64,000 nt of DNA from Atherinomorus stipes. Lineage: Eukaryota; Chordata; Actinopteri; Atheriniformes; Atherinidae. Below, piece after piece: positions 22,284 to 35,204 of the stretch (its first letter is position 1; each line of letters begins with the position of its first letter). Under the pieces are notes generated by a model that was not told the DNA's origin, did not search any database, and saw only the letters and a list, made by a program, of their open reading frames with translations. The stretch covers positions 1-64,000 of the forward strand of contig JALJCO010010161.1 of assembly GCA_023101725.1 (NCBI GenBank). Reading direction: 5' to 3'. The position numbers were made by a program, and so were the translations under genes.

Positions 22284-22576
22284 TTAAACCTCGTCCAGGA
22301 GGTTTAAAATCCAGCCACAGATTGTAGACTTTATTGTAGATGTCATATGGTAAATCTACAATGAGTGATCCTTGCTAAAACCATCATTTATCACTTTTTT
22401 TTTAAAATAAACAATAATCTCCATCACTACTGCTATGTTGCTAAGAGACCACTATTTTGACTGGGAAATTTGGATGAAGCCGTGACCTGTCAAACTTTCC
22501 ACCAATCAGAAAGCTTGAATTGACAGTAATGTCCAATCAGGAGCAGCGACACTCAACAAGTGACCAGAAAGTTCTA

Positions 22577-23151
22577 AAGCTGTGTCTTTTTGGAAGTTTG
22601 GCCTGAAATCCAGGACACTGGCGCTGTATCCTCCGTGGCCTCTCCTGTCCCAGAATTCATTACGCACAAGATGGGAGGGAGTAAGCAGCAGAGCTGCAAG
22701 TGTAATATTTGGATATATTCATGGATTCTAAGTGTCAAATAAAGTGTTTACCAGCTAGAAACAACAAATAGTCTCTGTGGAAAATTAACAAATATGCAGC
22801 CGAGGCTGAAAAAAGAGTATTTGCCTTAGAAAATACATTAGTTTGACATTATTTAGGTGTTAACGACTAACAGATCAGTGAAAAGGGATAAATGCCTGGC
22901 TCCTTTTAGTTTTTACAACATATCTGAAGGAATAAGCGGAAAGAATGCCCTGACTAGATAGCTGTGGGGTCTGCAGTTGCTAGGCAACGGGACCGGAGCA
23001 CTATGGGAAATTCTCGTCAACTACAATGTCCCATTTCAGCAGCCTATTGTTTCAGAAGGCTGCTTCAGAGCACACGGACTACGTAGCACTTCCATAGCCT
23101 CCGGAGTCTGCGCAATTTGAAGTGTGTTGACTTCCAAATGAGACACAGCTT
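22577..23151. mobile_element. MITE with AAGCTGTGTCT ends
   Basis: AAGCTGTGTCTTTTTGGAAG at the left is mirrored by CTTCCAAATGAGACACAGCT and a T at the right, with further inner pairing (GGCGCTGTATCCTCCGTGG with the complement of CATAGCCTCCGGAGTCTGCG). About 575 bp, no coding sequence. The ends resemble those of the 28696 element (GGCTGTGTCCA), suggesting related mobilising enzymes. Confidence 0.65.
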
Positions 23152-23433
23152 ATATTCGTCTGAGGAGACCAACAGTAATGGCTGGAATGAAGCCAAGAAG
23201 ACGTTTGTGTCACATGGAGATGCCAAAAATAAGCGGAGCTAGAGTTAATTTGGTGAGGATGGCAGGTAAATAGTAGCATAAATAACTGTAAATAGCAGAG
23301 AAAATACAGGTGGAGATAAAAGTGTATATATGGAAGTAGTTTCTGTGTGTTTGTTTCCATGCCAATATTTTTCCTTCTGAAAGGCAAGACCTGAGAGTAA
23401 AATATGCAGATGAGAAAAGGCTTGGTCACAGTT

Positions 23434-23820
23434 TGGGATGTAACGATCACCGGTAAAATGATAAACCGTGATAAGATTCCCAATGATAAGTATTACCGTT
23501 CCACATTTTAATTATCGTTAAAACCGTGACTGATTACTGCACGTTGAAAAGCTCAGAGTGATGCTGCTCATTGCTGGAGAAGCAGCAGCAGTCCCAGAAT
23601 GCAACATTTAGTGTATGAGAACATGGCAGAAGGCAACAAAGACGCCCACGAGGACCGTACGCTGGAGTCCCCCCCCCCCTTTAAAAAGGACAAAGTAGAC
23701 GTCCAGACCCATTTTAGATATTTTTACTGATACTTGGAGGTGATTTCAATAATATCGCGATAAGAATGATAACCGTGATCATTTTGGTCACACGAACCAC
23801 GATATGAAATTTTCATCCCT
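23434..23820 (+). mobile_element. GGGATGTAACGATCACCG MITE, probable hAT-type
   Basis: The left end is GGGATGTAACGATCACCGGT and the right end is ATGAAATTTTCATCCC, with repeated AACCGTGAT motifs in both orientations near the termini. A central ATGGCAGAAGGCAACAAAGA frame (about 23624) opens like the N-terminus of a ZBED/hAT-type transposon protein but stops at the C-run near 23680. This is a short deletion derivative. Confidence 0.6.
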
Positions 23821-26800
23821 GTTTCTGTTCATCTAATTATTTGTTGTAAGTTTTTATGGTCATTTTACATCCTTTTAGCCTGATAATCAGACATCTGAGG
23901 CTGTCCTTAAAAAAGCATTTTTGTATTTGTGTTCAGAGGAGTTGAGTTTCCACATGTTTTTCTATGTAAAAAAGAAAAGGTGGAGCAAATATAGGAAAAT
24001 ATTGCTGGGTTTAAAAAAGCCCACTTTCCATGGGATATCAGGCATGAAGCAGCAGCTCCAGCATGTTACATGTCAGACAGCATGCATCGTAAGACAGCTT
24101 CAACGCTAATCCATAGACTAATCTTGTGTGTTTGATTCCCACCCTGTGCAGAATTGTCCAGAAAAGGGTCTTAAAAAACATAAATCATTAATAGTTTGTC
24201 TTTGAGCTGGAAGATTATGGCTTGTAATGGTTTGGGTTCCATAGTGCAGCAAACCCAGTGTGAAATCCCTCTGCAGTGTCAGAGATTCAGTGAGGGAACA
24301 AAGAACTACAGCAGGCAGCCTCCTCAGAGGTGCTGAGCTTCAGTGCAGCTTTTTAATACACATTTCTTTTAACTCTTTGACCTTAAAAGTTGTTTGTGAG
24401 AGGCCAGTCAAAGATGTAATGAAAACATGAACCATGTGCAGTATTTTGGCTTAAAAGGATTAAACTTGTCTGTTCACTGGAGTAATTTTAAGCTTATGTG
24501 CAACTCTAATTGCAAGTCTCTGGGCTTGTGTGTTAATAGACAACTTGGTGAGCTCAACCAGACCTCAGACAACTCGTTATCCTGAATAATTTTCCCTAAA
24601 ATCAGCCTCCCACAAAGATTTAACACACACCATGCAACCAGTGAGGATTGACAGGGAGCCATAAAAATGCCTGATGAGCTTCCTGGTGTCAGGTTTTTAT
24701 ATTATCCTCTCTAAATGTGAAAGAAAACCCCTCGAGGTACATCCTCATATTGGAATAGATAAAACTCTGTACTTGTAAATATTTGAAGAAGTTATTCCGA
24801 GGAGGACTCTTTCTACGCTTGCAAAAGAAGAAGGTAAATGAGCTCATCTGGAGGATCATTTTCAGTGTTTTCTACTCTTATAGGAGATGTTTGCAACTGC
24901 ACGAACAAAGGGTGTGTGTTCCGGTTAATGCCGAACTTCATCCAGGCAGGTTTTTCTCATCTTTTAGGTATTACATTCACCAAGCAGAGCAGGATTAAAT
25001 CAGAAAATTACATTTCTCTCTGAATACAGAAACTAAATTTTTCAAATCAAAAGTTTTCCACTTGAATTTTTTCAACTTTTTCAAGTGACAGAAAATCACT
25101 CATCTGTATGTTTTATAGAAGCGCCAATAAAAAACAAACTGACTGAAAATCATTGGTTTATATTTCAAGCTGCCGTTTAATTCACACTGTAAAACTATGA
25201 AATGCAAATTACTGAGTCATATTTTCAAAAGCTTTATCAATTTTTTAAATGTTAAGATGAACTGTGATGAAATGGCAGCATGTGCCCTCATTTCTTAAAT
25301 CAACAATAATAATAACTAAAAGTCAAAATGAAAACACTGATTAGGATGTAATTAAAGTTAATAACAGATTAAAGATTTTTGGAACCAGGCTCAGGAAAAA
25401 AAAAAAAATCTGGTATTGTTAAATATTCAACATCAATTATGTTACTTTTCCAACAATATAGAGCAAAATAGCCTATTATATAAGCTCAGTTAAAAGTTAA
25501 ATTCAGAAATGTAATAAAATGTAATAAAAATCTTAACTTAAATCTATATTTCTTTATTAAAGTGAACCTTTATTTAACTGAAAAGAACTGAGAAAATATT
25601 TTGTGTTCAACCCCCAAATTGAAAATATAAACAAATTACTATTTCTATACTCTTGTCAACATGTTTTATTTAGAAAGACTGAACATTTGGTGGACATATA
25701 TATATATATATATATATGTAGAGAGAAAGAGAGAGAGAGATAGAAGATATAGATATATACTGTATATATGTATATGTGGAACATTTTCTTCTTTAATTCA
25801 TTGAGTTGCTGTTAATTGCTGTTAATTAGTGTTATTGTTGGAGCATAAAGCTGGGTCAGAGGTCATCTACTGTATGTGCAAATACAGTCTTATTATTGGC
25901 TTCCAGTCTGCTATATAATTGTCTGAGACGTATAACAATACCATGAGACAACATGGCCGGAATGGAAACATTGTTATGCTTATTTTTAAATGTTGTAAAT
26001 AAACTGATTTTAATGAGCACTACAAACATTTTATCCTTAGTTCAGGTAGGGGTTACATCCTGAAAAACATCGGACTGAACTTAAAGATGTGGGTCCAAAA
26101 GCATGCTTTTAGTCTTTTCTGATTATAACACTACATTTGTGTGTATGATGCACAATTTTTTTTATAAAACTGCAGCTTATTAAGAGTCGGTACATGAATG
26201 GAAATGCAAAGTCTGCATGTTTGTGTTTCAGAGAGAAATGACACAAATGACTGGAAAACTAAAGGTGTATTGTAAATAATAACCTCGTCTAATACACACA
26301 ATGTTGCTGTCAAGCACTTATGCTAATCAGAATCTGCTTCACTTCTGACCCAGACCCCTCAACATGCATGTTTTTTACTTGAGCATGTGAAGAGGTCAAA
26401 CAGTGGGCAGGTTCAGCATGAAAGAGCTCACAAATTCAAACATAAAACCGTTTAATGCAATTTAAACTATTCAAAAGAGGATATATGAAAGAGGCAAATA
26501 CTGTACTGCCTGAGTTAAATAACACGCTTTATAAAATAAACTGATTATTATCCACCTTTATCTGCTTTTAATGAGCTGTTACAGAAAACACCTACAAAAA
26601 ATCTACAATTAGCATCTTCACATCAAGTATCTGTAAGTTTTCCCCGCTGACAGGACGCATGATACGCTGACAGCAGGCAGCTTTTGGGTTGGCTGTGAAC
26701 ATGAAATTCAGAACAACGTTGGCAACGATAGCAGCATCTGCTGCAGCACTCCGTGCTAAAGTCAGGAAGAGTTTGCTAATCGCACTTCATGCCAAGCTAA

Positions 26801-27570
26801 CTGCTGCCTGATGTTTGTCCTGATGATGCCTGGAGCTGTGCTTCATATGAAGCCTTCCCAGCTTTCTCCTGAGAGGTACAAGTGATGCTTTCTGTCAAAC
26901 ACTGCCATGCTAGCATCTTGGTTCTGAAGAATCCAACGTTAGCCAGTTAGCCTACTTTACTTCAGGCTGAAGTCTGAAGCTCTGCTGTTACGGTATCGTA
27001 TCGTATGATGATGGTAAATGACTTTTGAATTGGTCCTAAAAAACCCAACTACATGTTCACACTTGTGTTTATGTCAGAAGTAAAGAGGAGGAGTAAAGAC
27101 GTAGAGAGTGTGAAGCTGACACGCTGGTTTCTTTTCTCTGTATTCCTGCACAGACCCTGATTTATGCTGTCAGGAAAGTTTTTCTGTGTTAAAAACTGCT
27201 GAATCAGGCTGGAAAATATTCGTTTTTTTCTAATCCTCATTAAGAAGAACGCTGAATGTCAAAAACCCATTTTCATGACTTTTATAATAATACAAATATG
27301 TTTACATCAATATTGTGGCTTATATAACTCACTAAATATTTCTCTGTGTATTCAAAAATATCGCCATTTATCCTACGATATGAATTGATTCAAATAAGAG
27401 GCCAGATTTGGCAGAGAATCAGATTTTCACTTGAGAAAAAGCAGATCTTCCATTCAGAGGTCTGATTCCGTTACTCCCAGAGAAGCTGGTCTTTTCTGCT
27501 CTTTGGCTTTCTGCATCTTTTCCCTTTGCAGCTAAATTTCTCAAACAAACTCTAAGCAGGCAGCAAACTG
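23821..27570. other. Unclassified intronic DNA with one (TA)n tract
   Basis: Some 3.7 kb in which I can name no gene or element. TA/GA simple sequence occupies 25695-25768. The remaining sequence is AT-rich with scattered short chance frames of 60-70 codons. Confidence 0.45.
25695..25768. repeat. Compound (TA)n/(GA)n microsatellite
   Basis: An ATAT run passes into GAGAGA and then degenerate GATATA/TATATG tetranucleotides. Confidence 0.95.
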
Positions 27571-28329
27571 CCCCCCCCCCCCCCTTTAGCCCTAGCCCCT
27601 GGCCTTAACCCTTTGTTTTGCACATTTATGTGAAGGGGTAGTGACGTCCCAATTCTGGTTCAGACTGAGGGCGAGGGGGGAGTGGTAGGGCTATCTGGCC
27701 CTCGAAACGGAGATTTTCCAGGGGCACACTAGAAAACCAGTGGTATGTGATATTACCACAATTCCATGTGAAATATGGGCAAAAGGGCAAAAATCGTCAG
27801 CAGCAGCCAGAGAAACGTATAAATGTGAGTATTTTTTGTAAATAAAATATGAAAATTGCTAGTTAAGGTCGCTGTAATGTATTAAAGACAGTTTTAGTAG
27901 AAATGTGAACAAAATCGCTAGTTTTGTAACGTTACGTGCAACTGATGATGTCTGAAAAGTCACATTAACGGCAAGTTTGAGTCAAAGGCGTCTTCTTTTC
28001 CTTTCATTTTTATGTTTTTTCATCCAAAAGCCAAAGAAATAATCCAGTCGCCCAGGAAAGGGAGATTATTGCTGCTGCAGACGGCTTTTTTTTTTTTTCC
28101 AACAAAACTTTATTGACAATTCAATGCTGCAGACAGCAATTTGCGAACATTGCAAACTGTTCTGGAAACAGCCGTGATGTCGGTTTACTGCGCTACGGAC
28201 GGCTATTGGTGACGCATGAGGATTTCGAAGGGTTGTCCCATTTCTAAGGGGAATAATTCAATCCCTTAAGGGCCAAGGGGAAGGGCTAGGGGTGGGGGTA
28301 GGGGTGGGGGTAGGGGTGGGGGTAGGGAT
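27571..28329. mobile_element. Inverted-repeat element with CCCTAGCCCCT / AGGGGCTAGGG-like ends
   Basis: A C-run and CCTTTAGCCCTAGCCCCTGG at the left is mirrored by CCAAGGGGAAGGGCTAGGGG at the right. The right end has gained a small (TGGGGGTAGGGG)n array of about three to four units (28288-28328). Internal GGGCTATCTGGCCCTCGAAA and TTCGAAGGGTTGTCCCATTT fit the fish 'aaggggaagggcta' MITE style. No transposase seen. Confidence 0.6.
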
Positions 28330-28557
28330 GAAAAGAGGAATTGGAATTGGGTCTTAGACTTCAGTGATCAAGAATCCATTTAAACTTTGGTACGGATGCT
28401 GTCTGTGATGTGCGGTCTGACAGAGTGGCATTAGCATTACTGCATATCAGCATGTTAGCAGTCATATCATAAGCATGTTAGCTTCGCAACAGACCAAAGA
28501 TTCTGTTACTGAAGCTAAACATCACGCATCTAGTTAACTCATAAACAGAGTTATTAA

Positions 28558-29582
28558 AGGGATACCATGTAACTTTTGACGCAAACATTAGCCTCACATT
28601 AGTAAGAATTGATGATTTCTTGAGTCAATATACAGCACTTGAAACATGTTGGGGGGCTGCTCTGAGGGGAGTGCTGTCTTCAAACATCAGACATTGGCTG
28701 TGTCCACATTTGAGGGCTCGTGCTTCCAAGGCCGGATTTGAAGACCGCTTACATCACAGCGATGCAACCAAGGCGTCCAGACTCGAAGGTTCCCTCAAAT
28801 ATGCAAACGTGGCCTTATTTTCCCCAGGTTTCAAGGACGGTCTGATGTATCCTTCATGGCTAATTCTATCCCAAGATGCATTGCAGGCTGAACGGGACAT
28901 TCTACAGCAGAGGAGTCTAAATTTAAGAGACATTTTCATTTTATTATTTATATGATTTTATTGTGTACAAGTCAATATTAAGGTCTTTAATTTGCTATTG
29001 TCCATGAAATTAGCTAAAGTTAACATGAGACTCTTGAAATCTCGTAAACTTTACAAAATAAATTCACGTGGATTTAATTTTCTCTCAGCCAGAGACATAA
29101 AAAAATGCGACTGCTGATGGTAAAGCTGCTGAAACTCCTCTAGCGTTAACAGAACAACGGTACGGCTGATATTTTGCAGCTCCATTTTGCTTCGGTTTAG
29201 CACCGTCACAGTTGCTAGGCAACAAGAGATATGCTGAGGAGGCTAGACAGGTCTGAATTTAACAGCCTGTCACCTCCACCTTACGTGGTCTAAGGAGGAC
29301 CCGGCCTACGAAGATCGGGTAGGACGCGTCCTTCGAAGGACCGAGCCCCTGAATCTGGACACAGCCATTGTAACTTTGCAGGAGCGGATCCGTCTCTCAT
29401 TGGATCATGTGACCTGGAGCCATTTGCTTTATGGCTCCATGACTTACTGTCAGCTGATCAAAGTGGTCTGCAAACACGATTCCAGAACACAGATAGACTG
29501 TTTATTTTTGCTACAGTTGTGTGGCCTGTGGAAAGCTGCAGGTTTAGTGCCCCCTAGTGGCCAAAAGTTACACGGTGTCCCT
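28558..29582. mobile_element. TTAA-target element with AGGGATACCATGTAAC ends, containing a nested MITE
   Basis: AGGGATACCATGTAACTTTT at the left is mirrored by AAAAGTTACACGGTGTCCCT at the right, flanked by TTAA at 28554-28557 and 29583-29586. Most of the interior (28696-29366) is a second element, leaving an outer body of about 350 bp. CCCCCTAGTGGCC near the right end is a phrase common in fish repeats. Confidence 0.85.
28696..29366. mobile_element. Nested MITE with GGCTGTGTCCA ends
   Basis: GGCTGTGTCCACATTTGAGG with GGGCTCGTGCTTCCAAGG at the left is mirrored at the right by GGACCGAGCCCCTGAATCTG and GACACAGCC. ATT sits on both flanks, a possible 3-bp target duplication. It lies wholly inside the TTAA element, so it is the younger insertion. 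The 111-codon frame at 28620-28955 crosses the boundary and is not a gene. Confidence 0.75.
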
Positions 29583-29586
29583 TTAA

Positions 29587-30220
29587 CAGTGAAAAAAGCT
29601 GATGAATCATTCTTTAAAAAGAAAGAGAAATCTGTCATTCAATCGTGTAGTTACAAATTAAAAATTATCTTTTTTTTTTATCAGTAAATGAACTCACAGA
29701 CTCACATTTTATTAATGCTGCAAAATAATAAATCATCATCATTAAGACAACAAAGTTAAAGGTTAGAAAAACACGACTTTAACAACGCCACATTATTTCT
29801 AATCCTGCAGCTGATTTTTTCTATTTCTTTCCATTCCAAGTATAAACTTTTGCAGAAATGTCATAAAGTTGACACTTTAAGCAAGTTTTAAAAGCAGCTT
29901 GAGCAAAAATCTTCCTTCTGCAGATAAGCTGTCCACGCCATGCTAACGACCAATTCATTAATCAACTCACGCACATTTCCATATATTATCATTGCTCCAC
30001 AGTTTGCAGTGTTTGTGTTGTAAAGCTAAATCCAGCCTGTCTCCAGGGATGCTCTTATCTCACTTTATCCTCTGGCACCATAAAAACATGATAGTTAGAG
30101 ACACTTTATCTTCATACTGAGTATTGGTACTGCGTGATGTCGAGGTGTCCAAATGCATCTCCTCCAATGTGCTTCCACCCCACTGAGTTCATCTGCCAGC
30201 ATTTACCGATGAGTTACAGA
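29587..30220. other. Unclassified intronic DNA
   Basis: No gene or element recognised between the TTAA element and MITE family A copy 2. AT-rich with a T-run near 29671. Confidence 0.5.
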
Positions 30221-30736
30221 CAGTTGTCCTCAAAATTATTCATGCCCTCCAATTAAAGATGGAAAAAAATCAGCTGTCAGTGAAATAAGATGAAACTGAA
30301 AAAAAGTAATAAATAAAAATTCTCTGAAAATTGTGACACTGATTGTGAATTGTGGTTTGAAAGAAATTAAAGAAACAAACACACAAAAAATAAAACTAGT
30401 AAACAAGCATGACAGGGCTCTGAAAGTAAAATGTTGAGCAACAGTTTGAGACAATCACTGCAATCAGGTGTTTTCTGTAACGTCCAATCAGACGTCTGCA
30501 CCTGCTGACAGGTATGTTGGTGCATGTTCATGGAAAAGTGCTCTGATGTGTCTGGGATAGTTTTGTTTGTTTGTTTTTTTTAAATTATAATTTCCAACCA
30601 CAATTCAAAAGCAATATTTTATTTAACTAAATTATAATTTTTTAAATTTTTGTGCATTATTAGTTTTATTTACTTGTTATTATTTGAATTACTGTTTTCT
30701 TTAATTGGAGGGTATCAATAATTTTGAGGACGACTG
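30221..30736 (+). mobile_element. Tc1/mariner-type MITE, family A copy 2
   Basis: Begins CAGTTGTCCTCAAAATTATT and ends AATAATTTTGAGGACGACTG, with the same internal order as copy 1 (AATCAGCTGTCAGTGAAATA, GACAGGGCTCTGAAAGTAAA, GCACCTGCTGACAGGTATGT). TA follows the right end. It is the cleanest uninterrupted copy in the window. Confidence 0.85.
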
Positions 30737-31356
30737 TAATCTCACAATCCAAGTCATTGGGGTTGAGTTAAAAATGCCAGCGACCCGCGATATGGAGAGT
30801 CACATTGAGGTCTACAGCCCTGATTTATGGCAGGTTTCCGTGTACTAAAATGAGTGAAACGCAAAAATCACCTGCAGCTAACTTACAACGAGAACTGTGT
30901 CTGTTAAATGGTCAAAATAGCACCAACAGCTCATTTTGCACGTTTACATTTGCATTGATGAATATGAAATCTGGGTGAATCTGCCAGAACGTGCAAATTA
31001 TTGGGAGGAAACAATGCAAACAGATCAGCTTTGCACGTGAAATGTGACACATCAACTGTGATACAAACATCACAGATAAAGAAAAAGAGTCATATCACAG
31101 ATTCTGCCATGTTGGAGGCAAATTCATTTCATGTTTTCTCATGTAATTTCAGTGGTACCTGACACACACTGTGCACAGTGATCCACCAATCACCATCATT
31201 CTTAATCAGTTTGGCAAACAACAAACTTTTGTGGTAAAATGCAATTCATTTTTATACATAAAAAATTTAACATGTCCTCAAGTCTGAGCACAGGAAAAGC
31301 AATAAATTACAAATTATAATAAGAATAATACAAATATATGTGTATATCTATATGTA

Positions 31357-31397
<41 letters not shown>

Positions 31398-32987
31398 AAT
31401 GATTTGGCCCCATTTCATATTATATATCTTATTCACTCTCCAGGCTCTCCAACTTTCCGAGGCAAAGCAACAGTGCAGCTAAATCCTCATTTAACTACTG
31501 CTTTTTGCGCCTGTTACTGATTAATCTTAGATTACCTGCAAACACTAAAGACACAGCACACGTAATCTATTCATGCCACAAACAAATTAGTGCTCTTCAT
31601 TTGCAGTCTTAGTAAATCAGGATCTATATACAGTATTTACAGCCTGGTTTACGGTCTGCACCTAGAACTTGATGATAGAAAGCATTTATTTTACACGTTA
31701 ACGCTCTGAAAGCTTTATTTTCTCTGAAAACTCTGGAGGAAAACTCTCCACAGAAAAAAGCAAGTATGAGCTGTGAAGCTCTTGATATACGGCAAAATCC
31801 CCAGAATGAACAGTGTCAACATTCTGCTCATCCGACACTTACTGTGCTTTTGATTATTATTTTCCAAACCTAGAATATATCCATATTTTTATGTCTGATA
31901 TGCAGAACGCAGTTGTCACATTAATATTTCAGGTGCCAGACACACACACGCCCTGGAAGTGTACTCCAGAAGCAGCTGCTTTCTCAGCAGCAGAAGATGA
32001 AATAATGAAATAATGCATGCCTGGAATGTGCCCAGAGCTGCTCTGATGACTGTGAGCTAAAAAAGAATGCATTATGACTCAGCCCTCCCCTGCAGAGCGC
32101 ACAGGTACAGTATAGATTCTCACACATTTTCCGTATATTAAGTGGATAAAAATACTCAGGACGGGCAGTGTTGTTGGCTACTCAGTGCTTGTGGCTAAAA
32201 GGTACCAGAAAAAGCACAGAAACCCTGACAAAACGGTGAAAAAAATATAGCACAGCACATCAAAAGCAAATGTTAAACTCGTTTTATAGAGTCTGATAAA
32301 GGTTACGGTGAAAATGTGCGAATAAAATGGAACACTTTGGTGAAATGACCATTGTCAGCATAACTTACAGGCTGCACAGTCCTGGAAACATAAATGGCCT
32401 CAGGAGGAGAGAAGCATGGGTCGGATTCACACTTCAGCCACATTTAAACACAATCAAATACATGAATATTGTCATATCAGCTGTTTTAGGGTTCTGATTT
32501 TGGGCAAATGTACCATTTAACAGCAGATATTCTGATGTGAAAATGAGAACAATGTAAGCAAAGCAATAAAACTCCGACTTGCCAAGGACTTCTGGTGGAA
32601 AGTTAAAGCGCTCCACTGCATAATTAATCCCTCCCAGTCATACTCAGTATATTCCCCAATTTAGATACAAATAACCTCAAAACTATGTTTTAATTAATAA
32701 TGGAATGGGAGAATATGGAGGGTCATGGGAAATCAGCCCAGAATAGTGGAGAAGAAGAAGAAAAGAGCAGCTGAGGGCTGAGGAGCGTGCAGAACGTAGC
32801 ATGAGCTGGATGGATGCGGGTACTGAGGCTGCATCTGCAGATTTAAAGAGATGGTGATGGGCGTGAAGTTTGAACTGGGTACGAGCGCTCGTTGAGTGCA
32901 GCGTTGGCAGAGGTGCTGGGGTGGATAAAGGAGAAGTTGCTGCTTTCTGCCGGCCAAAATGGACATAAGTGAAGCATGAGCTAACGA
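30737..32987. other. Unclassified intronic DNA with one (TA)n tract
   Basis: About 2.2 kb with no gene or element I can name. A TA-rich microsatellite lies at 31336-31398. Overlapping minus-strand frames of about 108 codons at 32683-33059 run into the next MITE and are not conserved-looking. Confidence 0.45.
31336..31398. repeat. (TA)n microsatellite
   Basis: Alternating TATATG and TATATA units, with one uninterrupted TA core at about 31368-31388. Confidence 0.95.
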
Positions 32988-33778
32988 TAGGGCTGGGCGA
33001 TAAACCGAACATTTACCGACACCGACATTTACAGCGGTAACCGATGTCATTTTCCCCATGTCGGTATGTTTGATGCTGTGGTCCCTTTAAGAAAGCCGGC
33101 AGTGGACGTTTTTGTTCTCTCCAACTTGCCGTAGTTTCTTGTAACGTGACATTCCTGCGCTGCAGCTTCGTGTTTTTCATCTTTTGCATGTTTTCTGTAC
33201 AAACATGTCTGTAAATGATCAGTGACGTTTATCTGATGTCAGTGTAAAGTGATAAACGTTTGAAGGAACGTTGTTTGTGTTAAACGTTCTGACAATGGTA
33301 GAGATGCTAATTGCTTTAGCCTGTCTATGGGTTTTTTAATGTTAAGTTAGCATTCATGCTAATCGGTAGTCGTGTGTGCATTTAATGGGAGACTCAGCAC
33401 TGGTTGTCATGGACACAAAGTAATATTTGCTCATATGTGAATAAGAATCTAACTCATTTGAGTTAATCAGTTTAATAATTAATAATTCATTCATTAATTT
33501 GTATATTTGTATGTTTGTATTTCAGTTTCATGGTACTTCTCATAAGTCAAAAACATCTACTGGGTGTTTGTTGAGGAACCTGTTAATCTATCTGCCAAAC
33601 ACGAAGTCACGTGAAGTTCCAGTTAAGGCAGAATATCTGTTTTAATAAAATGAAAATAAAAGTAGTTTTTGTCTGTTTTGGCTGGTTTATAGGAGGTTTA
33701 TCGTCCATTTATCGTTACCGAGGTGAACTGTTCAATATATCGTTATATTTATTTTTGGCCATCATCGCTCAGCCCTAG
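32988..33778. mobile_element. TAGGGCTGGGCGATAAACC MITE
   Basis: Starts TAGGGCTGGGCGATAAACCG and ends ATCATCGCTCAGCCCTA, the inverted form. Sub-terminal pieces repeat in both directions (ACCGACACCGACATTTACAG, TTATCGTTACCGAGG). This is a common fish MITE style in which the termini end in AGCCCTA. About 790 bp with no coding sequence. Confidence 0.75.
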
Positions 33779-34020
33779 TTTACGAGTCCTTCGCCCTGCA
33801 TTTATAGAGCAGAGAAGTGGCTGAGGTGACTGTCCAGTAAAGGACGATTCTTTCTACTTTCTCAGAGGGAGCTGTTTGCCCTGCAGGTCTGGGAATGAAA
33901 ACTGCTCCAGTTGCTACTTCAAGGGCAGCTGCACTCCAGATGAAGGACTTCTCATTTTCATCAGCAAGTAAATCTTTTTCTCTTTTTGTAGAATTACAAC
34001 TTCACACAACTACGTAAAAT

Positions 34021-34226
34021 TAGGGATGTTCGACATTGGCTTTTTTACCGATGTACAATATCCAATATAGTCCAACTCTTAATTTCCAACAACTAATATT
34101 AACCAACACTGATATTTGCAGACAACTGTGAGGTTTTATCTCTCATATTCTGTACAACTATATTCTGCTCTGTGAGCAAAGATCCCAAAATCTCCTTAAC
34201 TCAGCCAGAGGAGTTCATGTTGGCTG
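34021..34226 (+). mobile_element. Left part of a TAGGGATGTTCGACATTGG MITE that seeds the 34-bp array
   Basis: TAGGGATGTTCGACATTGGC, TTTTTTACCGATGTACAATA and CCAACACTGATATTTGCAG match the left half of a widespread fish MITE ('AGGGATGTCCGATA...CCGATATCCGATA'). The 34-bp tandem array begins directly at its end, with no intervening sequence. The right terminus was not found beyond the array. Confidence 0.65.
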
Positions 34227-35204
34227 CCAGATATCAGATACTAGCAGATATTAGATACTACCATGTATCAGATACTAGCAGGTATTAGATACTACCAATT
34301 ATCAGATACTAGCAGGTATTAGATACTACCATATATCAGATACTAGCAGGTATTAGATACTACCATATATCAGATACTAGCAGGTATTAGATACTACCAT
34401 ATATCAGATACTAGCAGGTATCAGATACTACCAATTATCAGATACTAGCAGGTATTAGATACTACCATATATCAGATACTAGCAGGTATTAGATACTACC
34501 AATTATCAGATACTAGCAGGTATTAGATACTACCAATTATCAGATACTACCAGGTATTAGATACTACCATATATCAGATACTAGCAGGTATCAGATACTA
34601 CCATATATCAGATACTAGCAGGTATTAGATACTAGCATATATCAGATACTAGCAGGTATTAGATACTAGCATATATCAGATACTAGCAGGTATTAGATAC
34701 TAGCATATATCAGATACTAGCAGGTATTAGATACTAGCATATATCAGATACTAGCAGGTATTAGATACTACCATATATCAGATACTAGCAGGTATTAGAT
34801 ACTACCATATATCAGATACTAGCAGGTATTAGATACTACCATATATCAGATACTAGCAGGTATTAGATACTACCATATATCAGATACTAGCAGGTATTAG
34901 ATACTACCATATATCAGATACTAGCAGGTATTAGATACTACCATATATCAGATACTAGCAGGTATTAGATACTACCATATATCAGATACTAGCAGGTATT
35001 AGATGCTACCATTTATCAGATACTAGCAGGTATTAGATACTACCATATATCAGATACTAGCAGGTATTAGATGCTACCATTTATCAGATACTAGCAGGTA
35101 TTAGATACTACCATATATCAGATACTAGCAGGTATTAGATACTACCATATATCAGATACTAGCAGGTATTAGATACTACCATTTATCAGATACTAGCAGG
35201 TATC
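34227..35204. repeat. 34-bp tandem array, 28 full units without an indel
   Basis: The unit reads CCATATATCAGATACTAGCA then GGTATTAGATACTA. From the first CC at 34227 to the last at 35179 is 952 bp, exactly 28 units, followed by a partial unit. Variation is confined to a few positions (ATATAT/AATTAT/ATTTAT/ATGTAT at the start, CC or GC at the joint, TATTAG or TATCAG). Runs of neighbouring units share the same variant, for example the TAGCATAT joint at about 34630-34745, showing recent local duplication. GATACTA occurs twice per unit. Confidence 0.97.

Noticed and set aside
34227..35204. CRISPR-like regular array
   Set aside because: Units abut directly with no unique spacers, no cas genes, and the genome is vertebrate. 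The same applies to the 58-bp array.
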